Shown here one piece after another: positions 43,888 through 52,223 of a stretch of 64,000 nucleotides of DNA. The notes below the pieces were generated by a model that was not told the origin of the DNA, did no database searches, and saw nothing but the letters and a program-made list of their open reading frames with translations. The first letter of the stretch is position 1. Each line of letters opens with the position of its first letter. This DNA is from Usitatibacter sp035624355 (lineage in GTDB: Bacteria; Pseudomonadota; Gammaproteobacteria; Burkholderiales; Usitatibacteraceae): positions 1 to 64,000 of the forward strand of contig DASPRQ010000024.1 in NCBI GenBank assembly GCA_035624355.1, written 5' to 3'. Made by a program: the position numbers and the translations under genes.

Positions 43888-44931
43888 TTACGGACGTAAC
43901 CGCGCCGTGCGGGTGAGCGCGTGCAGCAGGCCGAGGACGCAGGTGAAGACCACCAGGGCACCCGATTGGTGCAGCGCCGCCAGAGCGAGCGGCACCCGCG
44001 CGAGCAGCGTGCAGATGCCCGCGGCGATCTGCAGGGCGACCGCAATGGCGAGCGCGCCCGCCCAACGCTTCTCCCGCGCCCGGGCGCCCGGGTCGCGCAG
44101 CACGCGCCAGGCGAGCGTGAAGGCCACCGCCGCGACCCCGTAGGCGAGCAGGCGATGGTCGAGCTGCACGGTCGCCATGTTGTTCACGAGGTTGAGCCAC
44201 CACGGGCGCAGCAGCAGGACCTCCGGGGGGATCCAGTGGCCGTCCATCAGGGGCCAGGTGTTGTAGGCGAGGCCCGCGCGGATCCCCGCCACGAGCGCCC
44301 CGCTGAGGACCATCACGAACACCAGCGCCGCGAGCGCGGCGGCGTGGCGGCGCGCGGGCTGCGGCGGCCGGCGCTCCATGCCGAAGGCGAGCCCGAGCGC
44401 GAGCCAGAGCATCGAGGCGTAGATGAGGAAGGCCGTGCCGAGGTGCGCGGCGAGCCGCACCGAGCTCACGCGGGGATCGTCGACGAGGCCGCTCTTCACC
44501 ATGAACCAGCCGAGCCCGCCCTGCAGCGCGCCGAGCGCGAAGATGCCGGCGAGCCGCCAGGCCACCGGCCGCGAGATCGCGCCGCGCGCGAGGAACGCCA
44601 CGAACGGCACGAGGAAAGCGACGCCGATCGCGCGCCCCAGGAGGCGGTGGGCGTACTCCCACCAGAAGATGCCCTTGAAGCCCGCGAGCGTCATGTCGAA
44701 GTTGCGCAGGCGAAACTCCGGGGTGAGGCGGTACTTGGCGAACTCCGCCTGCCACTGCGCGTCGTCGAGCGGCGGGACCACGCCCACCAGCGGCTGCCAT
44801 TCGACGATCGACAGGCCCGAGTGCGTGAGGCGCGTGACGCCGCCTACCACGACGATCGAGAAGACGAGGGCACAACAGGCGAACAGCCACGCCGCCATCG
44901 CGCGGCGCGACGTCTCGAAGCGGGGAGTCAT
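43888..44931 (-). CDS. ctaA: Heme A synthase CtaA
   Basis: A 347-residue membrane enzyme that oxidises the C8 methyl of heme O to make heme A for aa3-type oxidases. Eight membrane helices in two four-helix halves, with the heme-ligand His residues in EYAHRLLGR, AAHLGTAF, QLDHRLLAY and ALHQSGALV. Motif VTRLTHSGLSIVEWQP is characteristic. It implies that this organism uses a heme-A oxidase. No ctaB or cox gene is in the window. Confidence 0.95.
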   Translation of the reverse strand: MTPRFETSRRAMAAWLFACCALVFSIVVVGGVTRLTHSGLSIVEWQPLVGVVPPLDDAQWQAEFAKYRLTPEFRLRNFDMTLAGFKGIFWWEYAHRLLGRAIGVAFLVPFVAFLARGAISRPVAWRLAGIFALGALQGGLGWFMVKSGLVDDPRVSSVRLAAHLGTAFLIYASMLWLALGLAFGMERRPPQPARRHAAALAALVFVMVLSGALVAGIRAGLAYNTWPLMDGHWIPPEVLLLRPWWLNLVNNMATVQLDHRLLAYGVAAVAFTLAWRVLRDPGARAREKRWAGALAIAVALQIAAGICTLLARVPLALAALHQSGALVVFTCVLGLLHALTRTARLRP

Positions 44932-44963
44932 CCCCGCATTCTACAAAACCGGGAAGGCGCGCC

Positions 44964-45374
44964 CTACCGGAAGCTGTACTTGACGATGATCCGGTTGGGG
45001 CGCAGCGACACGCTCTCCGGGGTGAGGTCGCCCAGCTTCGGCATGTACTCGCGCGCCTGGCGCACGACGATGCGCCGGTCGGCGAGGTCGTAGCAGACGG
45101 AGCTCGTGGAGCTCTCGCAGGCCCCCTGCGGCAGGCGCAGGCCGGCCTCCGCGCTCGGCGCGAGCGCGGGCAGCGGATCGCGCGCACCGGCGAAGGGCGC
45201 CGGTCCCTCGGCCGCCGCAGCCGAGGACGCGAGCACCCTCGCGGTGAGCGGAGCGCCCACGAGCGCGGACGTGGCGATCGCAGACTTGGGCTTGCCCGAA
45301 AGCTCCGCCTCATCGGCGTGGGCGGCGAGCCCCGTCGAGGCCACGATCGCGAGGATCCACATCGAGCGGCTCAT
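44964..45374 (-). CDS. Small exported protein, unknown
   Basis: A 136-residue protein with a signal peptide (MSRSMWILAIVASTGLAAHA) and two Cys (QGACESSTSSVCYDLADRR) likely to form a disulfide. ATG at 45374 has GGGAG upstream. It ends with VSLRPNRIIVKYSFR. Located 32 bases upstream of ctaA on the same strand, so it may share its transcript. No family recognised. Confidence 0.7.
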   Translation of the reverse strand: MSRSMWILAIVASTGLAAHADEAELSGKPKSAIATSALVGAPLTARVLASSAAAAEGPAPFAGARDPLPALAPSAEAGLRLPQGACESSTSSVCYDLADRRIVVRQAREYMPKLGDLTPESVSLRPNRIIVKYSFR

Positions 45375-45520
45375 CTTCGCGCTCCCTGCGGCCGGGCCAG
45401 GAAACCCATTGCGGCCGCTTGCATAGGGTGCCCGGACGGCCCTTCGGAGGCCACTCGCGGCGACGGCCGGTGTCACCGCCCCGACGACCGGCGGATGTCT
45501 CCGATACCCGACGGACGGCG

Positions 45521-45536
45521 CGTGAAATCGGTCACA
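45521..45536. promoter_or_regulatory. CRP-like palindrome upstream of the small exported gene
   Basis: CGTGAAATCGGTCACA on plus has the same ends as the site at 43812 and the same spacing. It lies 146 bases upstream of the ATG at 45374 and overlaps the stop codon of the next gene. It is therefore partly coding, which weakens the case. Confidence 0.4.
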
Positions 45537-46059
45537 TTTGCGCCTCGCGCCGGCGGCTCCGGAGCGCGTAGACCATGAACGCCACGACCAGCGCGTTGAT
45601 CGCCAGCGCGATCGCGGCGACGAGCCCCTCGCCGCGCACGAGCCGGTAGATCTCGAACGGCATGTAGACGGCGCCGCTCAGCGCGGCGAAGGTCTCCGCC
45701 CATCCGCGCTGGCGCCACAGCCCGTAGGCTTCGACGAAGCGCGCGGCGCAGTACGCGCCCGCCCCGGCCACGAGCCACCACAGCCGCATGTCGTCGAGGC
45801 GCGCGGCGGCGTGGACGAAGATCTGCGGATAGCGCTTCGCGGGGTTGAGGTGGAGGTGGTCGATGATCGCGTCGGCCACGTGCTCCGCGTCGTGATGGAC
45901 GAGCGAAAGCACGCCGAACCCGGCGAGGAGCACGATCGCGCCCTTGGCGGCCTCGAACAGGGCGACGGCGCGGATCGCCCCGGATCTCTGTCGCGGTGTC
46001 AGCGGGAATCCTCCCGGCCCGGAAGGCCGGCGACGCCGGCCGGCGGGGCCCGGCCCCAT
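45532..46059 (-). CDS. DUF2127 family membrane protein
   Basis: A 175-residue protein with four hydrophobic segments in the DUF2127 arrangement: AVALFEAAKGAIVLLAGFG, then LWWLVAGAGAYCAARFVEAYGLW, then PFEIYRLVRG and a final helix ALAINALVVAFMVYAL. Function unknown. The first 20 residues from the ATG at 46059 are Arg/Pro/Gly-rich and may not be translated, but no better start codon is found. Confidence 0.8.
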   Translation of the reverse strand: MGPGPAGRRRRPSGPGGFPLTPRQRSGAIRAVALFEAAKGAIVLLAGFGVLSLVHHDAEHVADAIIDHLHLNPAKRYPQIFVHAAARLDDMRLWWLVAGAGAYCAARFVEAYGLWRQRGWAETFAALSGAVYMPFEIYRLVRGEGLVAAIALAINALVVAFMVYALRSRRREAQM

Positions 46060-46119
46060 TGTGCGGCATGGAGCCCGCGCCGGCGCGGGAGGCGGCGCGC
46101 CCCCCGCGCCGCCCGCGGC

Positions 46120-46455
46120 TCAGCCGCGGACGCAGGCGCCTACGAAGGCCTCGCGCTCGTCGCCGTGCAGCTTGCGGCGATCGGCCTCGGCGTTGCAGGG
46201 TGCGAGCTGCCCGCGCGAGGAAGCCTCGACGGAGGCCGCTCCGCTCGCCTGCGGCGCGTCGCGGTGCTTCCGCAGGCACTCGCGCATGAACTCCTGGCGC
46301 GCGTCGGCCTTCATGCCGGTCGAGTCGCGTGCGCAGGCGGCGAACCTCTCGCGCTGCGTGGGCGGGTTGGAGTGGGCGTCCTGCGCTCGCAGGGGCATCG
46401 CGCACAGCGACGCGGCGGCGACACAGGCGATCAGGATGAGGCGCTTGGTGTTCAC
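46120..46455 (-). CDS. PsiF-repeat exported protein
   Basis: A 111-residue exported protein. GTG at 46455 has GAGGGA upstream and gives a signal peptide (MNTKRLILIACVAAASLCAMPLRAQ). Two Cys-containing PsiF-like repeats follow: RFAACARDSTGMKADARQEFMRECL and CNAEADRRKLHGDEREAFVGAC. PsiF was named for phosphate-starvation induction in E. coli; its role is unknown. Upstream, 46456-46753 (298 bases) contains no gene I can support. Confidence 0.8.
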   Translation of the reverse strand: MNTKRLILIACVAAASLCAMPLRAQDAHSNPPTQRERFAACARDSTGMKADARQEFMRECLRKHRDAPQASGAASVEASSRGQLAPCNAEADRRKLHGDEREAFVGACVRG

Positions 46456-46753
46456 GGGTCCCTCGCTCGTTCTGGGTGGTTGGGTGGTGGGTGCCGCTGG
46501 GAGACGGGCCGTCTGCTCCATCGGGTGGCGCCATGAGACTCCGGCGCCGGCCCGCGCGCTACCGAAAATCCATTCGCGAACGCGGCGGAATACGCGCGCC
46601 TGGGAAAATCCCCATCGCGGGCCGGGCGTCCTGCCTATGCGCGAATCGGATTACTCCCGAACCGGATTGAGACTTTCGCCCATGGCGTGCGCGCCCGACG
46701 CCGGCGACACTCTGCTCCATGCACCGGCAGCGTCGTGCCGGAAGGGGGTCGCC

Positions 46754-47080
46754 ATGAAGCCGCTCAGCGCCGAACGTCTCGCCGGGGAGAACCGCCGCCA
46801 CGCCGGCACCGGCGGGTGCAGCGCCGGCAACGGCGGCCTCGGCTTCCAGCCCGCGTTCCTCGACTTCGAGACGCAGACGATCTATCCCTGCCGCTTCGCC
46901 AACGGCCTGCCCGCGCCCTTCCACGTGCTCGACGGCCTGCCCGAGACCGTGGTGGTGGACCGTGCGCCCTCGGGCCGCGTGATCGCCGCGAAGGCCACGC
47001 TCATCTCGGGGTTCGTGCGCAACGGCTTCTTCTATACCCGCGGCGCCGCCGCCCGCGCCGCGGCGGACTGGTGCCTGTAG
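46754..47080 (+). CDS. Conserved hypothetical cytosolic protein
   Basis: A 108-residue protein with no signal peptide or membrane helix. It contains GGLGFQPAFLDFETQTIYPC, FANGLPAPFHVLDGLP and a C-terminal FVRNGFFYTRGAAARAAADW, resembling small hypothetical proteins of Burkholderiales. A strong AAGGGGG site precedes the ATG, and directly before it is a 6-bp hairpin CCGGCA/TGCCGG (46724-46741) that ends where the ribosome site begins. Confidence 0.7.
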   Translation: MKPLSAERLAGENRRHAGTGGCSAGNGGLGFQPAFLDFETQTIYPCRFANGLPAPFHVLDGLPETVVVDRAPSGRVIAAKATLISGFVRNGFFYTRGAAARAAADWCL

Positions 47081-47105
47081 GTCCCGCCGCCGGGAACCCG
47101 GGCCG

Positions 47106-48119
47106 CTACTCCCAGAGATCGATCCGGCTGCCGGCCGCGCGCTGCGCGGCGGCGCGCTTCTGGATGTAGCGCTGGAAGCTCGGCTCCTCGCGCCATGCCC
47201 CGCTCGCCACGTAGTCGAGCGTCGAGGCGAGGTGGAACGGCTTGAGGTAGCCCTCGGAGCGGAACGCCTCCCGGCCGTCGCGATCGAGGAAGAGGAGCGT
47301 GGGCGCGTACACCACCTGGAGCTCGCGGGCCCACGCGCGCTCGTCGGTCTCGCGGCCCCCGGGGAGGACGATCCTGCGCGCTCCCGCGAGGTCCAGCGAG
47401 ACCACGGTGAATCTCGCGAGGAGGTCGCGGACCTCCGGGCGCGTGAAGCCCTCGCGGCGCAGCGCCTCGCAGTCGCGGCAGCCGTCGTACTCGTAGACCA
47501 CGAGAACGGGATTGCCCCCGGCGAGCAGGCGCGCGACGTCCACCGGCGGCGCCCCCGCAGCAGGGCCGCCCGGCCCCGGCTCCCGCACGCGGCGTGCGAG
47601 GTAGTCCGTGAAGCTCTCGCGCGGCGTGCCGGGAAGGCCCGCGTACTCGAGCGCCACCCGGAAGCTCCCCGGAGGGGAGTAGCCGTTCAGGCGCAGCACG
47701 ATCGCGCCCTTCTCGTCGAGGAAGAGCAGCGTCGGCGTGAACTGGACGCGCAGCGCTCGCGCGAGCTCCTTCTCGCTCGTGCGGCGCCCGTCGACCCAGG
47801 TGACCTCGCGGTCGCCCCAGATGTTGAGCGCGATCGCCACGAAGCGCCGGCGCGTGAGCTCGACGATGTCGGGCTGCGCGAAGTTCACCGTCATGAGCGC
47901 CTTGCAGTACGGGCAGCCGTCCTGGCCGAAGTAGATCATGAGCCGCTTGCCGTCGCGCGCCGCGTCGCGCACGTCGTCGCGGAAATCGAGGAACGACTCC
48001 GCGAACCAGGAGGGGATCTCGATCGCGTGCGGGCTCGCCACCTGCGCGCGCGCGCAGAGCGCCGCCGCCAGGGCGACGAGCGCGAAGAGCCACCGGAGGA
48101 TGCGCGATGTGCGATGCAT
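47106..48119 (-). CDS. Periplasmic double-thioredoxin-fold protein (SoxW-like halves)
   Basis: A 337-residue exported protein with a signal peptide (ending LCARA) and two thioredoxin-like domains: the first has IYFGQDGCPYCKALM (Cys69-Pro-Tyr-Cys72), the second VVYEYDGCRDCEAL (Cys214-Arg-Asp-Cys217). Each has the cis-Pro segment FTPTLLFLDEKG or YAPTLLFLDRDG. It probably reduces or exchanges disulfides in the periplasm. It follows the ABC exporter genes by 37 bases and ends that operon. Confidence 0.88.
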   Translation of the reverse strand: MHRTSRILRWLFALVALAAALCARAQVASPHAIEIPSWFAESFLDFRDDVRDAARDGKRLMIYFGQDGCPYCKALMTVNFAQPDIVELTRRRFVAIALNIWGDREVTWVDGRRTSEKELARALRVQFTPTLLFLDEKGAIVLRLNGYSPPGSFRVALEYAGLPGTPRESFTDYLARRVREPGPGGPAAGAPPVDVARLLAGGNPVLVVYEYDGCRDCEALRREGFTRPEVRDLLARFTVVSLDLAGARRIVLPGGRETDERAWARELQVVYAPTLLFLDRDGREAFRSEGYLKPFHLASTLDYVASGAWREEPSFQRYIQKRAAAQRAAGSRIDLWE

Positions 48120-48156
48120 GCCGTTGTCCGCCGATCGTATCAGGGCGAGCGCCCCT

Positions 48157-49242
48157 TCAGCGCACGCGGGCCGCGCTCGCCGTGAGCGTCGCGGTCCCGA
48201 GGGCGAGCATCATGGCGAACTCGAAGAGGTGGTCGCCGAGCCCGCCTCCCTTGAGGAAGATGTCGCGCACGACGACCAGGTAGTAGCGCAGGGGATCGAT
48301 CCAGGTGAGCAGCTGCACGCCCGAGGGCATGTTGCGGATCGGGAAGGCGAAGCCGGAGAGCACGACCATCGGCATGATCACGAACATGGCCGAGAGCATC
48401 GCCTGCTGCTGGGTCGCCGCGTAGGTCGAGACGAGCAGGCCCAGTCCCTGGGTGCTCGCGAGCACCAGCAGGCTCGCGAGGAAGAGGGCCGTCACGCCCC
48501 CGCGCAGCGGCACGCCGAACCATCCGAGCGCCACGACGGTGATGAGCGCCACGTCGAACAGGCCCACGCACGCGACCGGGACCATCTTGCCCACGAGGAA
48601 CTCCACGCGTCCGACCGGGGTCACCATGAGCCGCTCGAGGGTGCCGATCTCGCGCTCGCGCACCACCATCATCGCGGTGAGCATCAGCGTGCTCACGAAC
48701 ACGACGTTCGCCATGATCCCCGGGACGAAGAACCAGCGGTCCTCGAGGTTCGGGTTGAACCACGCCCGCTCCTCGACGGTCACGGGCGGCGCGAACCCGG
48801 ACTGCGCCGCCGAGAAGCGCGCCACCACCTGCGCGAGCTCGGCCACCACGAGCTGCGCGGTGTTGGGGTCGGAACCGTCGGCGACGAGCTGGACGCTCCG
48901 CCGGATCGGGAACTCGGCGGGGATCTGGACGATCACGCCCACCCGCCCGTCGTCCATCAGCGCGCTCGCCGCCCCGACCGACGGCACGAAGCGCAGCGTG
49001 TAGTGGCGGGTGGCCGAGATCGCGGCGAGCAGCTCGCGGCTCTCCTCGCCGCCGTCGCGGTCGACCACGGCCACCTCCGCGTGCCGCACGTCGAAGGTCG
49101 CCGCGTAGCCGAAGAGGAAGAGCTGGAGCACGGGCGGCACCACGAGCATGAAGCGCATCCGCGGGTCGCGCAGCAGCTGCACGAACTCCTTGGCGAGGAG
49201 CGCCGCGAGGCGCCCCCAGGCCGCGGCGAGGCCCGTCCTCAT
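48157..49242 (-). CDS. ABC-2 type permease (YbhR-like)
   Basis: A 361-residue membrane protein: one N-terminal helix (LVVPPVLQLFLFGYA), a large extracytoplasmic domain (about 50-175) and five C-terminal helices, with TPVGRVEFLVGKMVP typical of drug/lipid ABC-2 permeases. Its ATG overlaps the stop of the sister permease gene. Together they form a heterodimeric membrane channel like E. coli YbhS/YbhR. Confidence 0.92.
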   Translation of the reverse strand: MRTGLAAAWGRLAALLAKEFVQLLRDPRMRFMLVVPPVLQLFLFGYAATFDVRHAEVAVVDRDGGEESRELLAAISATRHYTLRFVPSVGAASALMDDGRVGVIVQIPAEFPIRRSVQLVADGSDPNTAQLVVAELAQVVARFSAAQSGFAPPVTVEERAWFNPNLEDRWFFVPGIMANVVFVSTLMLTAMMVVREREIGTLERLMVTPVGRVEFLVGKMVPVACVGLFDVALITVVALGWFGVPLRGGVTALFLASLLVLASTQGLGLLVSTYAATQQQAMLSAMFVIMPMVVLSGFAFPIRNMPSGVQLLTWIDPLRYYLVVVRDIFLKGGGLGDHLFEFAMMLALGTATLTASAARVR

Positions 49243-50345
49243 CCCGCGAGCCCCAGGCGGCCCGCGCGCCGGTAGAGGGCCACGGCGAGCGCGGCGAGCA
49301 CCAGCGCGAGCGCCGCCACCTCGGGCCAGAGCGTGAGCGGCGAGACGCCCTTGAGGAAGATGCCCTTCGAGAGCGCCACGAAGTAGCGCGCCGGGAAGGC
49401 GAGCGTCACGTACTGGAGCCAGGCCGGCATGTTCCCGATCGCGTAGATCGCCCCCGACAGCAGGAACGCGGGCAGGAAGGTCGACACCATCACGAGCTGG
49501 CTCGCGAGCATCTGGTTGGCGGCGATGATCGACAGCAGCGCCCCCTGGCACATCACGACGAGCAGGAAGAGGGCCGAGACCGACGAGATCGCGGCGAGCG
49601 AGCCCCGCAGCGGCACGTCGAAGATCAGCACGGCGGCGGCCACGGCGCCGAGCACGTCGACCATCCCGACGAAGAAATAGGGCAGGAGCTTGCCCGCGAG
49701 GAACTCCGCGCGCGTGAGCGGCGTGGTCCTCAGCATCACGACGTTGCCGAGCTCCATCTCGCGGGCCATGGTGAGCGCGGTCATGAGAGCCCCCACGACC
49801 GACATCACGAGCACGATCACGCCGGGCACGATCGCGTAGCGGCTCTCGTTGGTCTCGTTGAACCAGGTGCGCGAGTCGACCTCGATCGCGGGCGGGGCCC
49901 CGGCGAGGGACATCGCGTAGGCGTTGACGACCGCGAGGGCGTAGTTGCGCACCAGGCGCCCGGTGTTGGCGTCCGTGCCGTCGAGGATCACCTGGACCTT
50001 CGCTTCGCCACGCTGACGGGCGCGCGCGTAGTCGCGCGGGATCACGACCGCGGCCCACACCTCGCCCCTCTGGATGGAAGCGGCGAGGCCGTGGCGGTCG
50101 CCGTAGCGGGCCACGACCTTGAACGCGGGGCTCCCGGCGAACTCCGCAGCGAGCTCGTTGGACGGCGCGTCGGTCGCCTCCTGGAGGATCCCGATCGGCG
50201 CGGCCATGATGTCGAGCCGGATCGCGTAGCCGAAGAGGAACAGCATGATCGTGGGCATCAGGAAGAGGAGCGCGAGGCTGCGCGCGTCGCGCAGCAGGTG
50301 GCGCGTCTCCTTCACCGCCATCGCCCGCACGTTGCGCCACCTCAT
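49239..50345 (-). CDS. ABC-2 type permease (YbhS-like)
   Basis: A 368-residue homologue of the previous permease: N-terminal helix (LFLMPTIMLFLFGYAIRLD), periplasmic loop domain, five C-terminal helices and RTTPLTRAEFLAGKLLPYF. It overlaps both neighbours by four bases, so translation is coupled along the exporter genes. Confidence 0.92.
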   Translation of the reverse strand: MRWRNVRAMAVKETRHLLRDARSLALLFLMPTIMLFLFGYAIRLDIMAAPIGILQEATDAPSNELAAEFAGSPAFKVVARYGDRHGLAASIQRGEVWAAVVIPRDYARARQRGEAKVQVILDGTDANTGRLVRNYALAVVNAYAMSLAGAPPAIEVDSRTWFNETNESRYAIVPGVIVLVMSVVGALMTALTMAREMELGNVVMLRTTPLTRAEFLAGKLLPYFFVGMVDVLGAVAAAVLIFDVPLRGSLAAISSVSALFLLVVMCQGALLSIIAANQMLASQLVMVSTFLPAFLLSGAIYAIGNMPAWLQYVTLAFPARYFVALSKGIFLKGVSPLTLWPEVAALALVLAALAVALYRRAGRLGLAG

Positions 50346-51298
50346 GCCGCGCCTCCCGCCTTCTCGAGAAGGGCGACGAACACGTCCTCGAGCGCCGGAC
50401 CCGCCGGGGCCACCCGCTCGAGGGAGATGCCGGAGCGCGCGGCGCCGTCGAGGATGCGCCGCGTCGCCGCGGCCGCGTCCGCGCCCGGCGCGAGCCGCAC
50501 GCGCAGCCCGCCGGCGTGGGGAATCGCCTCGACGACCCCGTCGACGCCCTGCACGAGCGGGAGGCAGTCTCCGATGCGCGCCGCGTCGATCTCGAGGATC
50601 GGCGTGTCGACGCCGCGGGCGAGCAGCTCGCGCGGCGAGCTCGTGGCGATGATCGCGCCGGCGTGCATGAGCGCCAGCCGGTCGCAGAACATCGCCTCGT
50701 CCATGTAGTGCGTCGTGACGAGCACGCCCACGCCGCCCTCGGCGAGCTCGTAGACGAGCTCCCAGAACTCGCCGCGCGCGAGGGGATCGATCCCGGAGGT
50801 GGGCTCGTCGAGGAACAGCACGTCCGGCTCGTGCAGCAGGGCCGCCGCCACCGCGAGGCGCCGCTGGTGGCCGAGGGGAACGGCCGCCGCGCGCGCCTGG
50901 GCCGACGCGGCGAGGTCGAGCCGGTCGAGCGCCCACTCGATGCGCCGGGCGGCACGCGCCCGGTCGAGGCCGTAGAGACCCGCCTGGAGCGCGAGGTTCT
51001 CGCGCACCGTGAGATCGCCGTAGAGCGCGAAGCGCTGCGCGACGTAGCCGATGCGGCCGCGGGCCCGGCGCGCGTGCCGCACCATGTCGACGCCGGCGAT
51101 GCGGATCTCCCCGCTCGTGGGCGCGAGCGTGCCGCACAGCATGCGGATCGCCGTGGTCTTGCCCGCGCCGTTCGCGCCCAGCAGGCCGAAGACCTCGCCG
51201 TGCCGCACCGAGAGGTCGATCCCGGCTACGGCGACGAAGTCGCCGAACCGGCGCGTGAGGGCGCGCGCCTCAATGGCGCCGTTCGGGGGTTGCGCCAT
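50342..51298 (-). CDS. ABC exporter ATPase, second half of a split YbhF
   Basis: A 318-residue nucleotide-binding subunit. Walker A GLLGANGAGKTT, Walker B VLFLDEPTSGIDP and the H-loop TTHYMDE are intact. The signature LSGGQ reads PLGHQRR, like the second ATPase domain of fused YbhF/RbbA proteins. Overlaps the first ATPase gene by 29 bases in another frame and the permease by four. Confidence 0.92.
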   Translation of the reverse strand: MAQPPNGAIEARALTRRFGDFVAVAGIDLSVRHGEVFGLLGANGAGKTTAIRMLCGTLAPTSGEIRIAGVDMVRHARRARGRIGYVAQRFALYGDLTVRENLALQAGLYGLDRARAARRIEWALDRLDLAASAQARAAAVPLGHQRRLAVAAALLHEPDVLFLDEPTSGIDPLARGEFWELVYELAEGGVGVLVTTHYMDEAMFCDRLALMHAGAIIATSSPRELLARGVDTPILEIDAARIGDCLPLVQGVDGVVEAIPHAGGLRVRLAPGADAAAATRRILDGAARSGISLERVAPAGPALEDVFVALLEKAGGAA

Positions 51299-52223
51299 CG
51301 GGATCGCGCCCGCCGAGCGCGAGGTCGTGCAGCGCGATGTCGTGCAGCGAAGGCCTGAGGGAGCGCAACGCGAGCCCGGGCGCGAGGCGTGCGAGCGAGG
51401 CGCGGAAGGCCGCCTCCTCGCCCGGGGCCCCGAGCCAGACCTTGAGCGTTTCGCCGACCGGGAACACGAGCTTCACGGCGGCGATCGAGCGAACCTCGCG
51501 GCGCAGGGCGCGCGCGCCCTCGCCCGCCACCTCGAAGAGCGCGCTCTCCACCTCGCGGATCAGCGCGAGCGGCGCGCCGCCGCGCAGGAAGCGCCCGCCC
51601 ACGAGCATGCCGACGCGGTCGCAGCGCTCGGCCTCGTCCATGTTCGACGTCGCGTACACGATTCCCACGCCCTCGGCGCGCACCTGGTCGAGCAGCTGCC
51701 AGAACGCGCGGCGCGAGACCGGGTCGACGCCCGTCGTGGGCTCGTCGAGGAACATGACCTTCGGCCGGCTCACGAGCGCGCACGCGAGCGCGAGCTTCTG
51801 CATCATGCCGCCCGAGAGCTGCCCCGCGCGCCGGCCGACGAAAGGGGCGAGCCCCGTGCGCTCGAGGAGGTCGCGGATGAGGGCACGCGCCTCGCCGCGC
51901 GCGAGGCCGTGGAGGTCGGCGAAGAGCTCGAGGTTCTCGCCCACCGACAGGTCCAGGTACTGCCCGAAGCCCTGCGGCATGTAGGCGATGCGCTGGCGAA
52001 GGGACGTGTCCGAGGCGGGCGTGCCCAGCACGAGCACTTCCCCCGCCTTCGGCTCGAGCTGGCCGATGAGCAGGCCGAGCAGCGTGCTCTTGCCCGCCCC
52101 GTCGGCGCCGACGACGCCGAAGACCTCGCCGGCGGCGAGCTCGAGGTCCACGCCGCGCAGGACCTCCGCGCCGCGATACGCGAAGCGCAGGCCCCGCGCG
52201 CGGACCACGGCGGCGTCGCTCAT
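51270..52223 (-). CDS. ABC exporter ATPase, first half of a split YbhF
   Basis: A 317-residue nucleotide-binding subunit with Walker A VVGADGAGKSTLL, a canonical signature QLSGGMMQKLA and Walker B VMFLDEPTTGVDP. The switch His of the H-loop is Asn (ATSNMDEAE), as in the first domain of YbhF-like proteins. In E. coli both ATPase domains are one polypeptide; here they are two genes. The ATG overlaps the HlyD gene stop. Confidence 0.92.
   Translation of the reverse strand: MSDAAVVRARGLRFAYRGAEVLRGVDLELAAGEVFGVVGADGAGKSTLLGLLIGQLEPKAGEVLVLGTPASDTSLRQRIAYMPQGFGQYLDLSVGENLELFADLHGLARGEARALIRDLLERTGLAPFVGRRAGQLSGGMMQKLALACALVSRPKVMFLDEPTTGVDPVSRRAFWQLLDQVRAEGVGIVYATSNMDEAERCDRVGMLVGGRFLRGGAPLALIREVESALFEVAGEGARALRREVRSIAAVKLVFPVGETLKVWLGAPGEEAAFRASLARLAPGLALRSLRPSLHDIALHDLALGGRDPDGATPERRH

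Noticed and set aside
46456..46753. Possible small gene or RNA in the largest intergenic gap
   Set aside because: No promoter-terminator pair and no coding signal; only a 6-bp hairpin abutting the next ribosome site.
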